From: Marinobacter xestospongiae
GTDB taxonomy: Bacteria > Pseudomonadota > Gammaproteobacteria > Pseudomonadales > Oleiphilaceae
Assembly: GCF_023156385.1 (NCBI RefSeq)
Contig: NZ_JAKZAK010000015.1
Location: 1-64,000 of the forward strand
Length of the DNA: 64,000 bases
Reading direction: 5' to 3'
The position numbers and the translations under genes are program-made. A model generated the notes under the pieces. It saw nothing but the letters and a program-made list of their open reading frames with translations, was not told the DNA's origin and did not search any database. Of this stretch, positions 9,901-19,647 are shown piece by piece (position 1 is the first letter of the stretch; each line of letters opens with the position of its first letter).

Positions 9901-10679
9901 TGGTGGCCGGTGTCGTTACTGACACCGAGCTTGTCGAGGCGCAGTTTGAGCTGCAGCAGATCGCCACGGTACTGGGTGTCAGCCTTGGTCACCATCACCC
10001 GCAGGGTCAGCCAGTCCTCAAACTCGCCCTTTTCGACCAGCGACAGCTCACCGCCATCGGCACTCTTGCCGGCCGGCTTCAGGGGCGACGACAGGGCCTG
10101 GCTCATCTGGTGCCAGATCACCTTCTGGCGACCGGCCAACAGCCCCGAGGCATCGAGGAAGTCGTTCGCCTGCTGGTCGCTGGTGGCATGCTGCGCCGCT
10201 TCCTGCAAACTGGCGGTCATCTGACCGAAGCATTCCTGCATCAACGGTTCCAGATAGCGCACCACCGAGCGGGCACACTGGTGAAGCACAAACTGGACCC
10301 GCTCGCTGGGGGCGTTGAGGGCCGGACGCTCCTGTTCCTGCTCGGCCCCACACAGTTGCAGCATGGCAGCCACCGCCTCCGGCTTGATGCTGGCAAACGC
10401 CACGCCGGCAGCGCCTGAGGTGCGGCGCACCACATTGACCCGCAACTCATGGCGGGTCTGGCCATCGGCGGCGCGAAAGCGCACATCCACCGCATGGCTG
10501 TCGCCCCGCTGGAGCTGCTGCTCCATACGGCGTTCAGAGTCCGGGGAAAAGCGGATGTAGAGCCCTTCGGCGCAGAAGTCTGCGATCTGGCACGGCAGCA
10601 CCGTGCCATCGTCCAGCACCAACTGAGCGGCGAGTTTGATAGCCCTGCGGGGACTGGAACGACGATCCTTGGAATCCAT
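6918..10679 (-). CDS. Large PilZ-DUF1631-GGDEF-EAL protein with degenerate catalytic motifs
   Basis: A 1253-residue cytoplasmic protein. The N-terminus is PilZ-like (RRSSPRR, then DFCAEGL in place of DxSxxG). A long DUF1631 region follows (about residues 130-750). Next is a GGDEF-type domain (HDELTGLLARREFERLL) whose signature is GSNEF rather than GGDEF. It ends in an EAL-type domain in which EVL replaces EAL and the metal-binding DDFG is LGNFG. Loss of these residues predicts neither cyclase nor phosphodiesterase activity, so the protein probably works as a c-di-GMP receptor or scaffold. The start at MDSKDRR removes a basic, poorly conserved-looking extension. prkB follows immediately. Confidence 0.8.
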   Translation of the reverse strand: MDSKDRRSSPRRAIKLAAQLVLDDGTVLPCQIADFCAEGLYIRFSPDSERRMEQQLQRGDSHAVDVRFRAADGQTRHELRVNVVRRTSGAAGVAFASIKPEAVAAMLQLCGAEQEQERPALNAPSERVQFVLHQCARSVVRYLEPLMQECFGQMTASLQEAAQHATSDQQANDFLDASGLLAGRQKVIWHQMSQALSSPLKPAGKSADGGELSLVEKGEFEDWLTLRVMVTKADTQYRGDLLQLKLRLDKLGVSNDTGHQNPLGPALICESFHAGLALLKASRAVEKVCLKTFEKTVLNRLAELYQELNQILIRHGILPDLDLSKYLSERKPVSAQAERKQTVAPPMAEPAAAPATPSPADVGATPRPRADAAQAGASGLGFQSHSQAAQSAFATVRNLLSTLQASRLARGDSDPVAFPPNARPLSTGEFQRELQQLQLAAVAKADDHTPLKDRVVARVRDDADGRLDDEQQDALDVVDRFFSSISESPRINEAVQRHLKQLEVPVLKVVLRDRSFFDDENSPVRGVLNRLAQLSVKGGRINPVTQRRIDELVQQIATNFEQDTGVFEHVVHELDTLIERQNLVYRRNVERVTAASEGAQKVAESKTAVAEALDQRLAGRRVPKVIVSLLDGGWRDLLSLTWIRQGADSQLWEDYLAVIDLLIAFGEDPDSDINLPELLRLIQDGLASISSNHLPPSQIRDQLKQFLVRKPDQDVEYVDMPEAEGSRDSTDDGSNSEHSLLRWLHRAQQLRTGDWLRDQETPETAQYIRLVWVAREFSRFVFVNHQGMRVVELDLEELARRMKAGRIVPDSQYDRPLVDESIDRMVRKVYDQLSWASTHDELTGLLARREFERLLEQQLERHEDERFLVQLDLRQFRLLNDTAGYQAGDGALRQVAEILQSRVDGGMPLARFGSNEFAWLLPAEQAETVTEQVIRDIEALELVHSGRRYQLSASAGLAAPLPSLSTPERWLRAVDDACKSAKRLGDGRLAYYAANETEQNRQEQIAAKLASLGNLDEERMLLRCQKIIPLHPGARMGSQYEVLISMYDDAGNLITGSDFVRAAERYNRMQAVDRWVVGHMLDWLRESDVRAEQLGGVCINLSGYSLNDESLLEFIYDKLSQKDAPIERLWFEITEAAAINDLPGVAEFIREMKELGCRFCLGNFGSGPNSYQLLRSLPVDLIKLDGAFTSQVTSSQTDRAIVASMVEMAHYMKREVIATQVETREILDGLRQLGVDYAQGYVIEKPQLLDRLG

Positions 10680-10816
10680 TGACGACCTGATACCTGGCGA
10701 AGCCGATACGAGAGTGGCGGTGCCCTCCCGCTTCCTTGTTCTGACCCGGCGTGGCAACTGCCACCCGGATTACGTTGGCTGTAGTATAGCGGCTACCAAG
10801 GTAGGAGAAAAAACCC

Positions 10817-11959
10817 GTGATTTTGCGTAGCCTTCCAGTACATGCAGACGCTCTCGCCGTATGGTCCCGACGCGGTTGCCTGCTGGTGCTGGCATTGCTG
10901 ATCTCCGGCCTGCTTTGCGGCTGCTCGTCGCTGCGCTACTACCAGCAGGCCGTCGCAGGTCAGCTTGATCTGATGTGGTCCGCGCGTCCGGTGAGCGAGG
11001 TAATTGCCGACCCGGACACCGATCCTGCGTTGCGTCAGCGCCTGGAGCAGACCCAGGCGGTCCGACGTTTTGCCCGCGACCAGCTGGCACTGCCGGTGGG
11101 CGACGCCTACCGCGACTTCGTCGCCCTCGACCGCCCCTACGTGGTGGTCAACGTGGTGGCAGTGCCGGAGTTTTCCCTGCAGCCCCACCAGTGGTGTTAC
11201 CCGGTGGTGGGTTGCCAGGCCTACCGCGGCTATTTCGATCCGCAGATGGCCAGGGCCGAGGCCCAGACTTTCCGGGATCAGGGCTTTGACACCCTGGTCA
11301 GCGGCGTCACCGCCTATTCCACCCTGGGCTGGTTCGACGATCCCCTGCACAGCGGATTCACCCGCCTGCCCAGTGAGCGCATGGCCGCCCTGCTGTTCCA
11401 CGAACTCGCCCACCGGGTGGTGTACGTCGCCGGCGATACCGCCTTCAATGAAAGCTTCGCCACGGCGGTGGAACTGGCCGGACTGGAACTGTGGCTCAGC
11501 CGGCAAGGTGAACAGGCGCGTTTCCAGGCCACCCTGGCGCGCCTGGAGCGGCGGGACCAGACCCTCGCCCTGGTCGCCGCCGCCAGCGAGCAGTTGCAGG
11601 CGTTGTACCACAGTGAAGACCCACTGCCGCCCGAGCAGCTGCGACAACACAAGGCCCGCATCCTCTCCGAATTGCGTCAGGCCTATCTGGCCAAAACCCG
11701 GGAATGGCACGCGCCGGGTCCGTTCGGGCTATCGCCGCCGGCATTCAACAACGCCCACCTGGCGCTGTTTCGTCAGTACAACCAATACCTGCCGGCCTTT
11801 CGTCAACTGCTGCGCGAGCATGACCATCATTTTGCCGACTTCTATGACGCTGTCAAAACGCTCGCCGCACAACCCCCAGCGCAACGGCAACGCCGGCTGC
11901 ACACGCTGGCTACCGCCGCTGCCGGCCAACCCGATCCGGATCATGGGGACTCCGATTAA
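10817..11959 (+). CDS. Putative zinc aminopeptidase lipoprotein (Aminopep family)
   Basis: 380 residues. A hydrophobic signal ends in the lipobox LCGC (residues 33-36), so the protein is likely a lipoprotein anchored outside the cytoplasm. The zinc motif HELAH (195-199) and a downstream NESFATAVE containing the third ligand (Glu212) match gluzincin metallopeptidases of the predicted aminopeptidase family. The conserved WCYPVVGCQAYRGYF segment is typical of that family. It is divergent from the DUF1631 gene, with about 137 bases between them, and convergent with argA. The substrate is unknown. Confidence 0.82.
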   Translation: MILRSLPVHADALAVWSRRGCLLVLALLISGLLCGCSSLRYYQQAVAGQLDLMWSARPVSEVIADPDTDPALRQRLEQTQAVRRFARDQLALPVGDAYRDFVALDRPYVVVNVVAVPEFSLQPHQWCYPVVGCQAYRGYFDPQMARAEAQTFRDQGFDTLVSGVTAYSTLGWFDDPLHSGFTRLPSERMAALLFHELAHRVVYVAGDTAFNESFATAVELAGLELWLSRQGEQARFQATLARLERRDQTLALVAAASEQLQALYHSEDPLPPEQLRQHKARILSELRQAYLAKTREWHAPGPFGLSPPAFNNAHLALFRQYNQYLPAFRQLLREHDHHFADFYDAVKTLAAQPPAQRQRRLHTLATAAAGQPDPDHGDSD

Positions 11960-11979
11960 CGGCGGATCACCTCAGGCCC

Positions 11980-13287
11980 TCAGAGCGGTTTGACGAACAC
12001 CTTGGAGTTGCGCTGGGCGTTGTAGGTAGCCAGCTTCGGGCCAGGCAGTGCCTGCACCGTGGAGGGCTGGAAGCCACGCTCGCGAAACCAGTGCTCGGTC
12101 TGGGTGGTCAGCACAAACAGCCGCTGGATACCCTGGCGTCGGGCCATCTGCTCCACCGTGGCGAGAATGTCATCACCACGACCGGCGCGGCGGTAGGCCG
12201 CATCCACGGCGAAACACGACAACTCACCCGCGCGTTCGTCGGGAAAGTGGTAGAGGGCCGCACAGCCAACCACGGTACCATCCCGCTCCGCCACCACAAA
12301 ACGGTCGATCTCAGTTTCCAGCATCTCCCGGGAACGGCGTACCAGCACCCCCTGCTCTTCCAGCGGCCGGATCAGCTCCATGATGCCGCCGATGTCTTCC
12401 ACCCCGGCGGCGCGAATCTGCTCGTAGGTGTCGCCACTGACCAGAGTGCCGGAGCCGTCGCGGGTGAACAGTTCTTCCAGCAACGCACCGTCGGCGGCGT
12501 AGCTGATGATATGGGCCCGTTTGACGCCTTTGACACAGGCATCGCAGGCAGCCCGCAGCAGGTCGGCATCGTCGCCGGTCAGGCGCCCGGCGGCCAGCCG
12601 GTCAGACGCCTGGCGGGCGGACAGCTCCCGCACCAGAGCACCTTCCTCGTCGAGCACGCCCTGGTGGCGAGTGAAGATGATCAGTTTCTCCGCCTGCAGG
12701 GCGGCCGCCACCTGACTGCCCACGTCCTCGTAGGAGAGGTTGAAGACGTCGCCGGTGGCCGAATAGCCCTGGGGCGGTACCAACACGATGTGACCCAACT
12801 CCAGCAGCCGTTCGATGCCTTCGACGTCAACCCGCCGAACCTTGCCGGTGTAGCCGAAATCGACCCCATCCAGCACCCCGACCGGGCGCGCCGTCACAAA
12901 GTTGCCGCTGCTGACCCGGATGCGGGCGTTGTGCATGGGGGAGTTCACCAGCCCCATGGACAGCTGGCTCTCCAGGTGGCTCCGCAGGCCGCCGATGGCC
13001 TCCAGCACCAGCGGAAGCTGGCCTTCGCCGGTAATACGCAAACCACGATGGAAGCGGGACGACTCGCCGGCTTGATCCAGCCGTCGCTGGATCTGGCTGC
13101 GGGCGCCGAAGGTGATCACCAGACGGATGCCCAGACTGCTGAGCAGCGTCAGGTCATGAATGATGTTGATCAGATTGTCGTGGGCAATGGCATCACCGCT
13201 GATGGAGAGCACCACAGTACGGCCACGATGGGTATTGATGTACGGCGACGAGTGACGGAACCCGTGCAGCCAGTCATTCGATTTCAA
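11980..13287 (-). CDS. argA: N-acetylglutamate synthase
   Basis: 435 residues: an N-terminal amino-acid-kinase-like domain (about 1-290, beginning FRHSSPYINTHRGRTVVL), which in this enzyme carries arginine feedback control, and a C-terminal GNAT domain (about 300-435, with the AYRRAGRGDDIL acetyl-CoA motif and FRERGFQ). It catalyses acetyl transfer from acetyl-CoA to L-glutamate, the first step of arginine biosynthesis. The length is that of the classical ArgA. Its start lies four bases beyond the argE stop, so argE and argA are probably one transcript; argB lies further upstream on the same strand. Confidence 0.95.
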   Translation of the reverse strand: MKSNDWLHGFRHSSPYINTHRGRTVVLSISGDAIAHDNLINIIHDLTLLSSLGIRLVITFGARSQIQRRLDQAGESSRFHRGLRITGEGQLPLVLEAIGGLRSHLESQLSMGLVNSPMHNARIRVSSGNFVTARPVGVLDGVDFGYTGKVRRVDVEGIERLLELGHIVLVPPQGYSATGDVFNLSYEDVGSQVAAALQAEKLIIFTRHQGVLDEEGALVRELSARQASDRLAAGRLTGDDADLLRAACDACVKGVKRAHIISYAADGALLEELFTRDGSGTLVSGDTYEQIRAAGVEDIGGIMELIRPLEEQGVLVRRSREMLETEIDRFVVAERDGTVVGCAALYHFPDERAGELSCFAVDAAYRRAGRGDDILATVEQMARRQGIQRLFVLTTQTEHWFRERGFQPSTVQALPGPKLATYNAQRNSKVFVKPL

Positions 13288-13291
13288 GGAG

Positions 13292-14461
13292 TTACTCCAG
13301 GCAAAAACGTTGGATCAACTGCCGCAACAGAGTCACCGTGGGGGCCACCTGGGACAGCGCCAGGAACTCATCCGGCTGGTGGGCCTGGTCGATCGAGCCC
13401 GGCCCCAGCACCAGGGTCTCCATGCCCAGTTTCTGCAGCCAGGGCGCCTCGGTGGCGAAGGCAACCGCTTCCGCGCGATGCCCGGTCAGCGCCTCACAGG
13501 CCTTGACCAGCTCGGCGTCGGCAGCAGTCTCGAACGGCGGCACGCCATCGAACAGCGGCTCGAAGGTGAGGTCCAGTTGACGCGCCCGGGCCAGCGGCTG
13601 GAGCCGCTCCAATATGGCCTCGCGCAGCTCGGTCATCGCCATGCCCGGCAATGGCCGAAGGTCGAAATGCAGCTCGCAGCGACGACAGATGCGGTTGGGG
13701 TTGTCGCCACCGTGAATGCAACCAAGGTTGAGAGTCGGCACCGCCACCTCGAACGCCGGGTTGCGGTAACGGGCCTGCCAGTCTGCCCGCAGCGCCAGCA
13801 GCTCACTCATGGCTTGGTGCATGCCCTCGAGGGCATTGCGGCCCAGCGCCGGATTGGAGGAATGGCCAGACTGACCCTCGAACGCCAACCGCTCCATCAT
13901 GATGCCCTTGTGCATACGGATGGGACGCAGGTTGGTAGGCTCGCCGATCACCGCATAGCGGGCCTTGGGGTAGCCGGCTTCCGCCAGTGCCCGGGCGCCG
14001 TCCATCGAGCTTTCCTCGTCGGCGGTCGCCAGCAGGATCAGCGGCTGCTTCAGCTTTTTCCCCGCCAGCTCCCGGGCCGCCTCGATGGCCAGGGCGAAGA
14101 AACCCTTCATGTCGCAGGTGCCCAGGCCGTACCAACGATCATCCCGCTCCGTCAGGGTGAAGGGATCACTCTGCCAGCGGCTGGGGTCGTATGGCACGGT
14201 ATCGGTGTGGCCAGAGAGCACCAGACCACCGGGACCGCTCCCCAGGGTGGCCACCAGGTTGAACTTGCCATCCCGACCAGGGACCGGCAGCACCTCAGTG
14301 CGAAAGCCCAGGGGTTGGAGCCATTCCTCCAGCAGGTTGATCACCGCAGCGTTGCTCTGGTCCCAGTCCGGGGAAGCACTGCTGACCGACGGCAGCGCAA
14401 TCAGCCGGGCCAGCATGGTCTGGATGTCCGGCGGGGTTGCCACCGGGTTTGCCTGGGTCAT
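13292..14461 (-). CDS. argE: Acetylornithine deacetylase
   Basis: 389 residues of the M20 metallopeptidase family; it removes the acetyl group from N2-acetylornithine to give ornithine. The metal-site motifs are visible: SGHTDTVPYD, CDMKGFFA and ADEESSMDGA, with the closing GPGSIDQAHQPDE typical of ArgE. I chose the ATG preceded by GGGAGA rather than two ATGs 9-11 codons upstream, which fall in a repetitive leader. A linear (argE) route alongside argA fits a bacterium without ArgJ-type recycling, though that gene could lie elsewhere. Confidence 0.93.
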   Translation of the reverse strand: MTQANPVATPPDIQTMLARLIALPSVSSASPDWDQSNAAVINLLEEWLQPLGFRTEVLPVPGRDGKFNLVATLGSGPGGLVLSGHTDTVPYDPSRWQSDPFTLTERDDRWYGLGTCDMKGFFALAIEAARELAGKKLKQPLILLATADEESSMDGARALAEAGYPKARYAVIGEPTNLRPIRMHKGIMMERLAFEGQSGHSSNPALGRNALEGMHQAMSELLALRADWQARYRNPAFEVAVPTLNLGCIHGGDNPNRICRRCELHFDLRPLPGMAMTELREAILERLQPLARARQLDLTFEPLFDGVPPFETAADAELVKACEALTGHRAEAVAFATEAPWLQKLGMETLVLGPGSIDQAHQPDEFLALSQVAPTVTLLRQLIQRFCLE

Positions 14462-14483
14462 CACCGTTCTCCCATCGCTGCTG

Positions 14484-14547
14484 TCCATCACCACTGTCCA
14501 TCACCACCGCATGACCACCGTATCACCACGGCGCCATCACCACGGCC
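14484..14547 (-). repeat. Degenerate GGTGATGG repeat array in the argE leader
   Basis: Read on the minus strand, about six imperfect copies of an 11-15 base unit around GGTGGTGATGG follow one another between the upstream gene's stop and the argE start. Several copies contain ATG codons. The array is too short and too irregular for a CRISPR. It may be slippage-generated filler or may affect translation of argE. Confidence 0.6.
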
Positions 14548-14561
14548 CGGTCGCCGGTACT

Positions 14562-15836
14562 TTATCGGGATGATGGCTGGCCACCTCGCCGCCACACTTC
14601 CAGGGTGGCCACGGCGCGAACCATCATCGGGTAGGCCACTTCGCCGCCGTCCACCGCCCGCGCTACTTCCAGCTCCCGGTCATCGGCCCGATCCAGACGG
14701 CCCTGGACGGTTCGGCCATTGTTCAGAGTAACCCGAACCCGGTGGCCAAGCCATTGCGAGGCACTCTCCACCGTCACCGTTCGCCAACCCGGCTGGGTCA
14801 GACTGCGGTCCCGGGGCACCACCGGTTCGAGGGCCTCGGTGGGCAGCTCGGAAACGGCGGCAGCCACCCGGTTCAGGAACAGCCCGGGGACCTCGGCGCC
14901 GTTGTACCGTGCCGCCAGTTCGGCACCGTCGTTAGTCGTGCCGTCAGCTCCAGAGTCCGTATTGGCCGCGCGGACCGGCAGTCCCCAATGGCCCTGGCGC
15001 GGGTCCAGCACCACCACCAGCTCGCCGCCGTCGGCCAGCCAGCGTCGATAGAGCGCCTGCAACTGGCGACTGGGCGCCAGCCCGGCCTGCCGGAAACGGG
15101 CCTTCAGCGCCGCCAGCGCCGAGGCGGTCCACTCGTCAACCGCCAGCCCGGACTCCCGGGCGCAGTAGGCAGCGATTTTCCGCATGGTGCCACCATCCCG
15201 CAGTGTCAGGGTCAACGGACCGGGGGCGTCCTGCCACAGCGACTGCGGCTCCAGCAACCGGAACCGGGCGCCGGGCCAGTCGATCTCGATACTGCCGGTG
15301 CCATCGGTCACCAGCTCGGCATGCAGCCGGTCGGGGCTTTGTCGCAACAGCGCTTCACCACTCACCTCGGTGATGCCGATGCGCACCAGGTCGCCGCTGC
15401 CCAGGCGCTGACGATGGTCCGGTCCGCATACCGGTGCGAAGGAATCGTTGCCGCCATTGTCGCCAGCGCTGACCCAGCTGCGGAACATCGCGGCGTCCAG
15501 CGCCAGACCAACGTCCCGGGCCTGAAACTCCCAGTGCGACGGCAAACGGGCCGGGTCGGCCAGCAGTTGCAACAGCGCCCACGGTGACGAGGCATCCAGC
15601 GAGGCCTCGCCAATCTCCAGAGGCTGGGTCAGGTGGAAGGACTGGTAGCCGTTACCCCGCAGGGTCAACTGACCAGCCACGCTGGAATGGATACTGCCCC
15701 ACTCCAGCACGCCAAACGATTCCAGCTCGGCGCGGGCCTGCTTCAGGTCCTGCTCCGTCAGCCACCACACCGCCGCCTTGTAGGCCCCGAAGACCACCAG
15801 GGCCATCAAAACCAGCGTCACCAACAGTTTCTTCAC
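14562..15836 (-). CDS. Membrane-anchored protein of unknown function between argB and argE
   Basis: 424 residues with one N-terminal membrane anchor (about residues 3-22, LLVTLVLMALVVFGAYKAAV) and a long extracytoplasmic part. Two cysteines sit near residues 137 and 224. The last 60 residues (HRVRVTLNNGRTVQGRL ... EVAYPMMVRAVATLEV) have the pattern of an Sm-like small beta-barrel, an inference from the strand pattern only. The gene lies between argB and argE; Pseudomonas also has an uncharacterised gene next to argE/argA, which this may correspond to. No function can be assigned. Confidence 0.7.
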   Translation of the reverse strand: MKKLLVTLVLMALVVFGAYKAAVWWLTEQDLKQARAELESFGVLEWGSIHSSVAGQLTLRGNGYQSFHLTQPLEIGEASLDASSPWALLQLLADPARLPSHWEFQARDVGLALDAAMFRSWVSAGDNGGNDSFAPVCGPDHRQRLGSGDLVRIGITEVSGEALLRQSPDRLHAELVTDGTGSIEIDWPGARFRLLEPQSLWQDAPGPLTLTLRDGGTMRKIAAYCARESGLAVDEWTASALAALKARFRQAGLAPSRQLQALYRRWLADGGELVVVLDPRQGHWGLPVRAANTDSGADGTTNDGAELAARYNGAEVPGLFLNRVAAAVSELPTEALEPVVPRDRSLTQPGWRTVTVESASQWLGHRVRVTLNNGRTVQGRLDRADDRELEVARAVDGGEVAYPMMVRAVATLEVWRRGGQPSSR

Positions 15837-15881
15837 TCTGGCCTCCCTACATCCTGTCCCGGTCTGCCAACGCCACTGCGA

Positions 15882-16790
<909 letters not shown>

Positions 16791-16853
16791 TCATCGAAGT
16801 GTTGTTGGGGTGGGCCGGCGGCCGTTGCCTGCCGGCCCTGGGTAGGGAGCGAT

Positions 16854-19526
16854 TCAGAATTCCGCCACCAGGTCCGGGGCGACTTTCTGGAGCTGTTCCC
16901 GGAACACGGTCTTGATGCGTTCCAGGGCATCGCCGGACTCCGCCTCGAAGCGCAGTACCAGTACCGGCGTGGTGTTGGAGGCGCGACACAGGCCCCAGCC
17001 GTCCGGGTAATCCACCCGCACACCGTCAATGGTGCTGATGCTGCCATCGCCGAAGTCACCTTCGCTGCTGAGTTTCTCCACCAGCGAGAACTTGCTGTCC
17101 TCGGTCACCGCCACGTTGAGCTCCGGGGTACTGACGTCCTCGGGGAAGTCGGCAAACACCTCGTCGCTCTGGCGGTCTTCCACCCCGAGGATCTCCAGCA
17201 GGCGGGCGGCGGAATAGAGGCCATCGTCAAAACCGTACCAGCGTTCCTGGAAGAAGACGTGACCGCTCATTTCCCCTGCCAGCAGGGCGCCGGTTTCTTT
17301 CATCTTCGCCTTCATCAGCGAATGGCCGGTTTTCCACATGATCGGCCGGCCACCGGCCTCGTTGATCACACTGGCCAGGCGGCGACTGCATTTGACGTCG
17401 TAGAGCACGTCCGAGCCCGGGTTGCGGGAGACCACGTCGCGGGCAAACAGCATCATCAGCCGGTCTGGCCAGACAATCTTGCCGCTGTTGGTCACCACAC
17501 CCAGACGGTCGCCGTCGCCATCGAACGCCAGACCAAGGTCTGCGCCTTCACTTTTGACCCGTTCAATCAGGTCACTGAGGTTCTCCGGCTTGCCCGGGTC
17601 CGGATGATGGTTGGGGAAACTGCCATCAACTTCGCAGTACATCGGAATGACTTCACAGCCCAGCTCTTCCACCAGGATCGGTGCCAGTTCGCCGGCAATG
17701 CCGTTGCCGGCATCCAGCACCACCTTGAGCGGTGCCGCCACGGCGATGTCGCCAAGTATCCGATCGAGGTAGGGACGACGGACGTCTTCCTGACGGCTCT
17801 GGCCCTGCCCCGTGGCGAAATCGCCGGTCTGGATGCGTTGCAGCAGCCCCTGGATGGCGTCGCCGGACAGGGTGTCCCCGCCCAGCATCATCTTCAGGCC
17901 GTTGTAGTTGGCCGGATTGTGGCTGCCGGTCACCATCACCCCGGAACCGGTTTCCAGCTGGTGGGTGGCGAAGTACAGCACCGGCGTGGGTACCGCGCCG
18001 ATGTCGATCACGTTGCAACCGGTTGCCATCAGGCCATTGCCCAGGGCCACGGCCAGCTCGGGACTGGAGTGACGGCCATCGTAGCCGACACAGAGGGTAT
18101 CGAGGCCACGCTGGCGTGCCTCGCTGCCAATGGCCCGGCCGATGGTTTCCACCACCGCCGGCGTCAGCGTCTCACCGACAATGCCGCGGATGTCGTAGGC
18201 GCGGAAGATGCCCGCATCAACCGACACCTGGGCCGCCGGCTGTTCCTCGATTCCGAGTTCATCCGCCGCACTGTCCAGGCTGTCACCCAGGCCCAACAGG
18301 TCGTCGTCGCCGTCCAGCATGTCGATGTCCAGCATATCCTTGTCCTGGAACAGCGGTTCTTCGGCTGCTGGCGCCGCCTTGGCGCCTGCGGCCGACTCGG
18401 AGGCAGGGGCAGCAGCCCGCGCAGCGGGCTTGGCTCGTGCGGCTTCAGCAGCCTTGAGCAGCCGCTTCTCAATCGCCTGGGACAGGCGCTGGAGCACATC
18501 CGCCATGGTCGCCAGGGTCTCCCAGGACATGGCGGGCAATTTCTGGCGCTCGCCACTGAAGGTCTTCTGGGCCCACTGGATCAGCGCCGTGGACTCCTGA
18601 CGCAGGGACTTCTGGGCCTGGCCCAGCAACAGCCAGACGACCACCGCGGCCACCAGCAGCGGCGCTACCACCATCGCCAGCGCCAGCATCGGGTTGAGCA
18701 CCGGAGCCAGGCTCATACCCGGAGTCACCTGCAGGGTCCAGTTGGGGATGTCGAGACTGCGTTCCACCACGGCACCCTGGCCGGAGCCCTGGGCCACCAC
18801 GGTATTGGTATTGCCGGATACCGTCTGCACCAGGGCCACCCGGGCACTCTGCTCTGCACTAGCACTGGTCAGTGCCGGCGCCAGGATATCCGCGTTCATC
18901 ACCACCAGCAGACTGCCTTCCACCGCCTGACTGGTCGGGTTCCTCACCGGCGCGGCAATCTGCACAAACCAGTTACCATCCCGGGGGAAGGCATCCGGAT
19001 TCAGCGCCCGGCCGGACTCGGCACGACGCGCCAGGTCCAGGCTTGCAAAGCCAAGTCGAACCGACCCCACCGCCGAGCGGGGCACCCGGCCATAGGGGAA
19101 CAGGTGGACTTCCTGAATCCCCGGCATCAGCCGTTGCAGATCGGCACTGATCTGCTGGGTGGCCGCCTGGTTGCCCAAGGCATCACGGACCTGATCCAGC
19201 TCTGACATCCCACCGACCAAGGCCTGAAGGCCTGCCACCCGCTGCGCAAACCGGGCTTCGGCCTGGTCCGCCAAACGCTCCACCACCGCCTGCTGGCGGC
19301 GATTCTCCGCCGGCTGGAACACCAGCAGGTAGAGCAGGGCTGCGGCGACCGCGGCGGCAATCACCACCACCGCAGCCTGCATTCCGGCGACACTGCCGAG
19401 TCGCTTCAGGGAAGGCTCCCCTTTACCTTTGTCGGCTTTTCTCTTCTGCTTGGCAGAAGCGTCCTTTTTGTCTTTCGGCTTTGCCGGCACGTCGTCGTCC
19501 GACGCCTTTTTCTTCCCCAGTTTCAT
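16854..19526 (-). CDS. algC: Phosphomannomutase/phosphoglucomutase with long membrane-anchored N-terminal extension
   Basis: About 890 residues. The C-terminal 455 are a complete AlgC-type mutase: FRAYDIRG start, phosphoserine loop VTGSHNP, metal loop FDGDGDR, sugar loop GEMSGH and the closing phosphate-binding VRVDYPDGWGLCRASNT. They interconvert mannose and glucose 6- and 1-phosphates for exopolysaccharide and LPS. The N-terminal half adds a Lys-rich start, a membrane helix (about 50-70), a roughly 200-residue probable periplasmic sensor-like part, a second helix (about 278-302) and an Ala-rich linker. Classical AlgC is about 463 residues, so this is a fusion. I chose the ATG at MKLGKKK; a GTG 13 codons upstream is possible. 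Confidence 0.9.
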   Translation of the reverse strand: MKLGKKKASDDDVPAKPKDKKDASAKQKRKADKGKGEPSLKRLGSVAGMQAAVVVIAAAVAAALLYLLVFQPAENRRQQAVVERLADQAEARFAQRVAGLQALVGGMSELDQVRDALGNQAATQQISADLQRLMPGIQEVHLFPYGRVPRSAVGSVRLGFASLDLARRAESGRALNPDAFPRDGNWFVQIAAPVRNPTSQAVEGSLLVVMNADILAPALTSASAEQSARVALVQTVSGNTNTVVAQGSGQGAVVERSLDIPNWTLQVTPGMSLAPVLNPMLALAMVVAPLLVAAVVVWLLLGQAQKSLRQESTALIQWAQKTFSGERQKLPAMSWETLATMADVLQRLSQAIEKRLLKAAEAARAKPAARAAAPASESAAGAKAAPAAEEPLFQDKDMLDIDMLDGDDDLLGLGDSLDSAADELGIEEQPAAQVSVDAGIFRAYDIRGIVGETLTPAVVETIGRAIGSEARQRGLDTLCVGYDGRHSSPELAVALGNGLMATGCNVIDIGAVPTPVLYFATHQLETGSGVMVTGSHNPANYNGLKMMLGGDTLSGDAIQGLLQRIQTGDFATGQGQSRQEDVRRPYLDRILGDIAVAAPLKVVLDAGNGIAGELAPILVEELGCEVIPMYCEVDGSFPNHHPDPGKPENLSDLIERVKSEGADLGLAFDGDGDRLGVVTNSGKIVWPDRLMMLFARDVVSRNPGSDVLYDVKCSRRLASVINEAGGRPIMWKTGHSLMKAKMKETGALLAGEMSGHVFFQERWYGFDDGLYSAARLLEILGVEDRQSDEVFADFPEDVSTPELNVAVTEDSKFSLVEKLSSEGDFGDGSISTIDGVRVDYPDGWGLCRASNTTPVLVLRFEAESGDALERIKTVFREQLQKVAPDLVAEF

Positions 19527-19647
19527 AGCCAACCCTGCATGCCAGTTGCGTATCGGTGACGACACGATGATTCGTAGGAATATGATTTAGAGCAACAAAT
19601 GTTTAGTGGAAAAGTATAGTCACCCTACCCGAGGGAGAGCGAATCCC

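Noticed and set aside
14484..14547. CRISPR array
   Set aside because: Units are only 11-15 bases, degenerate and without spacers of regular length; no cas genes.
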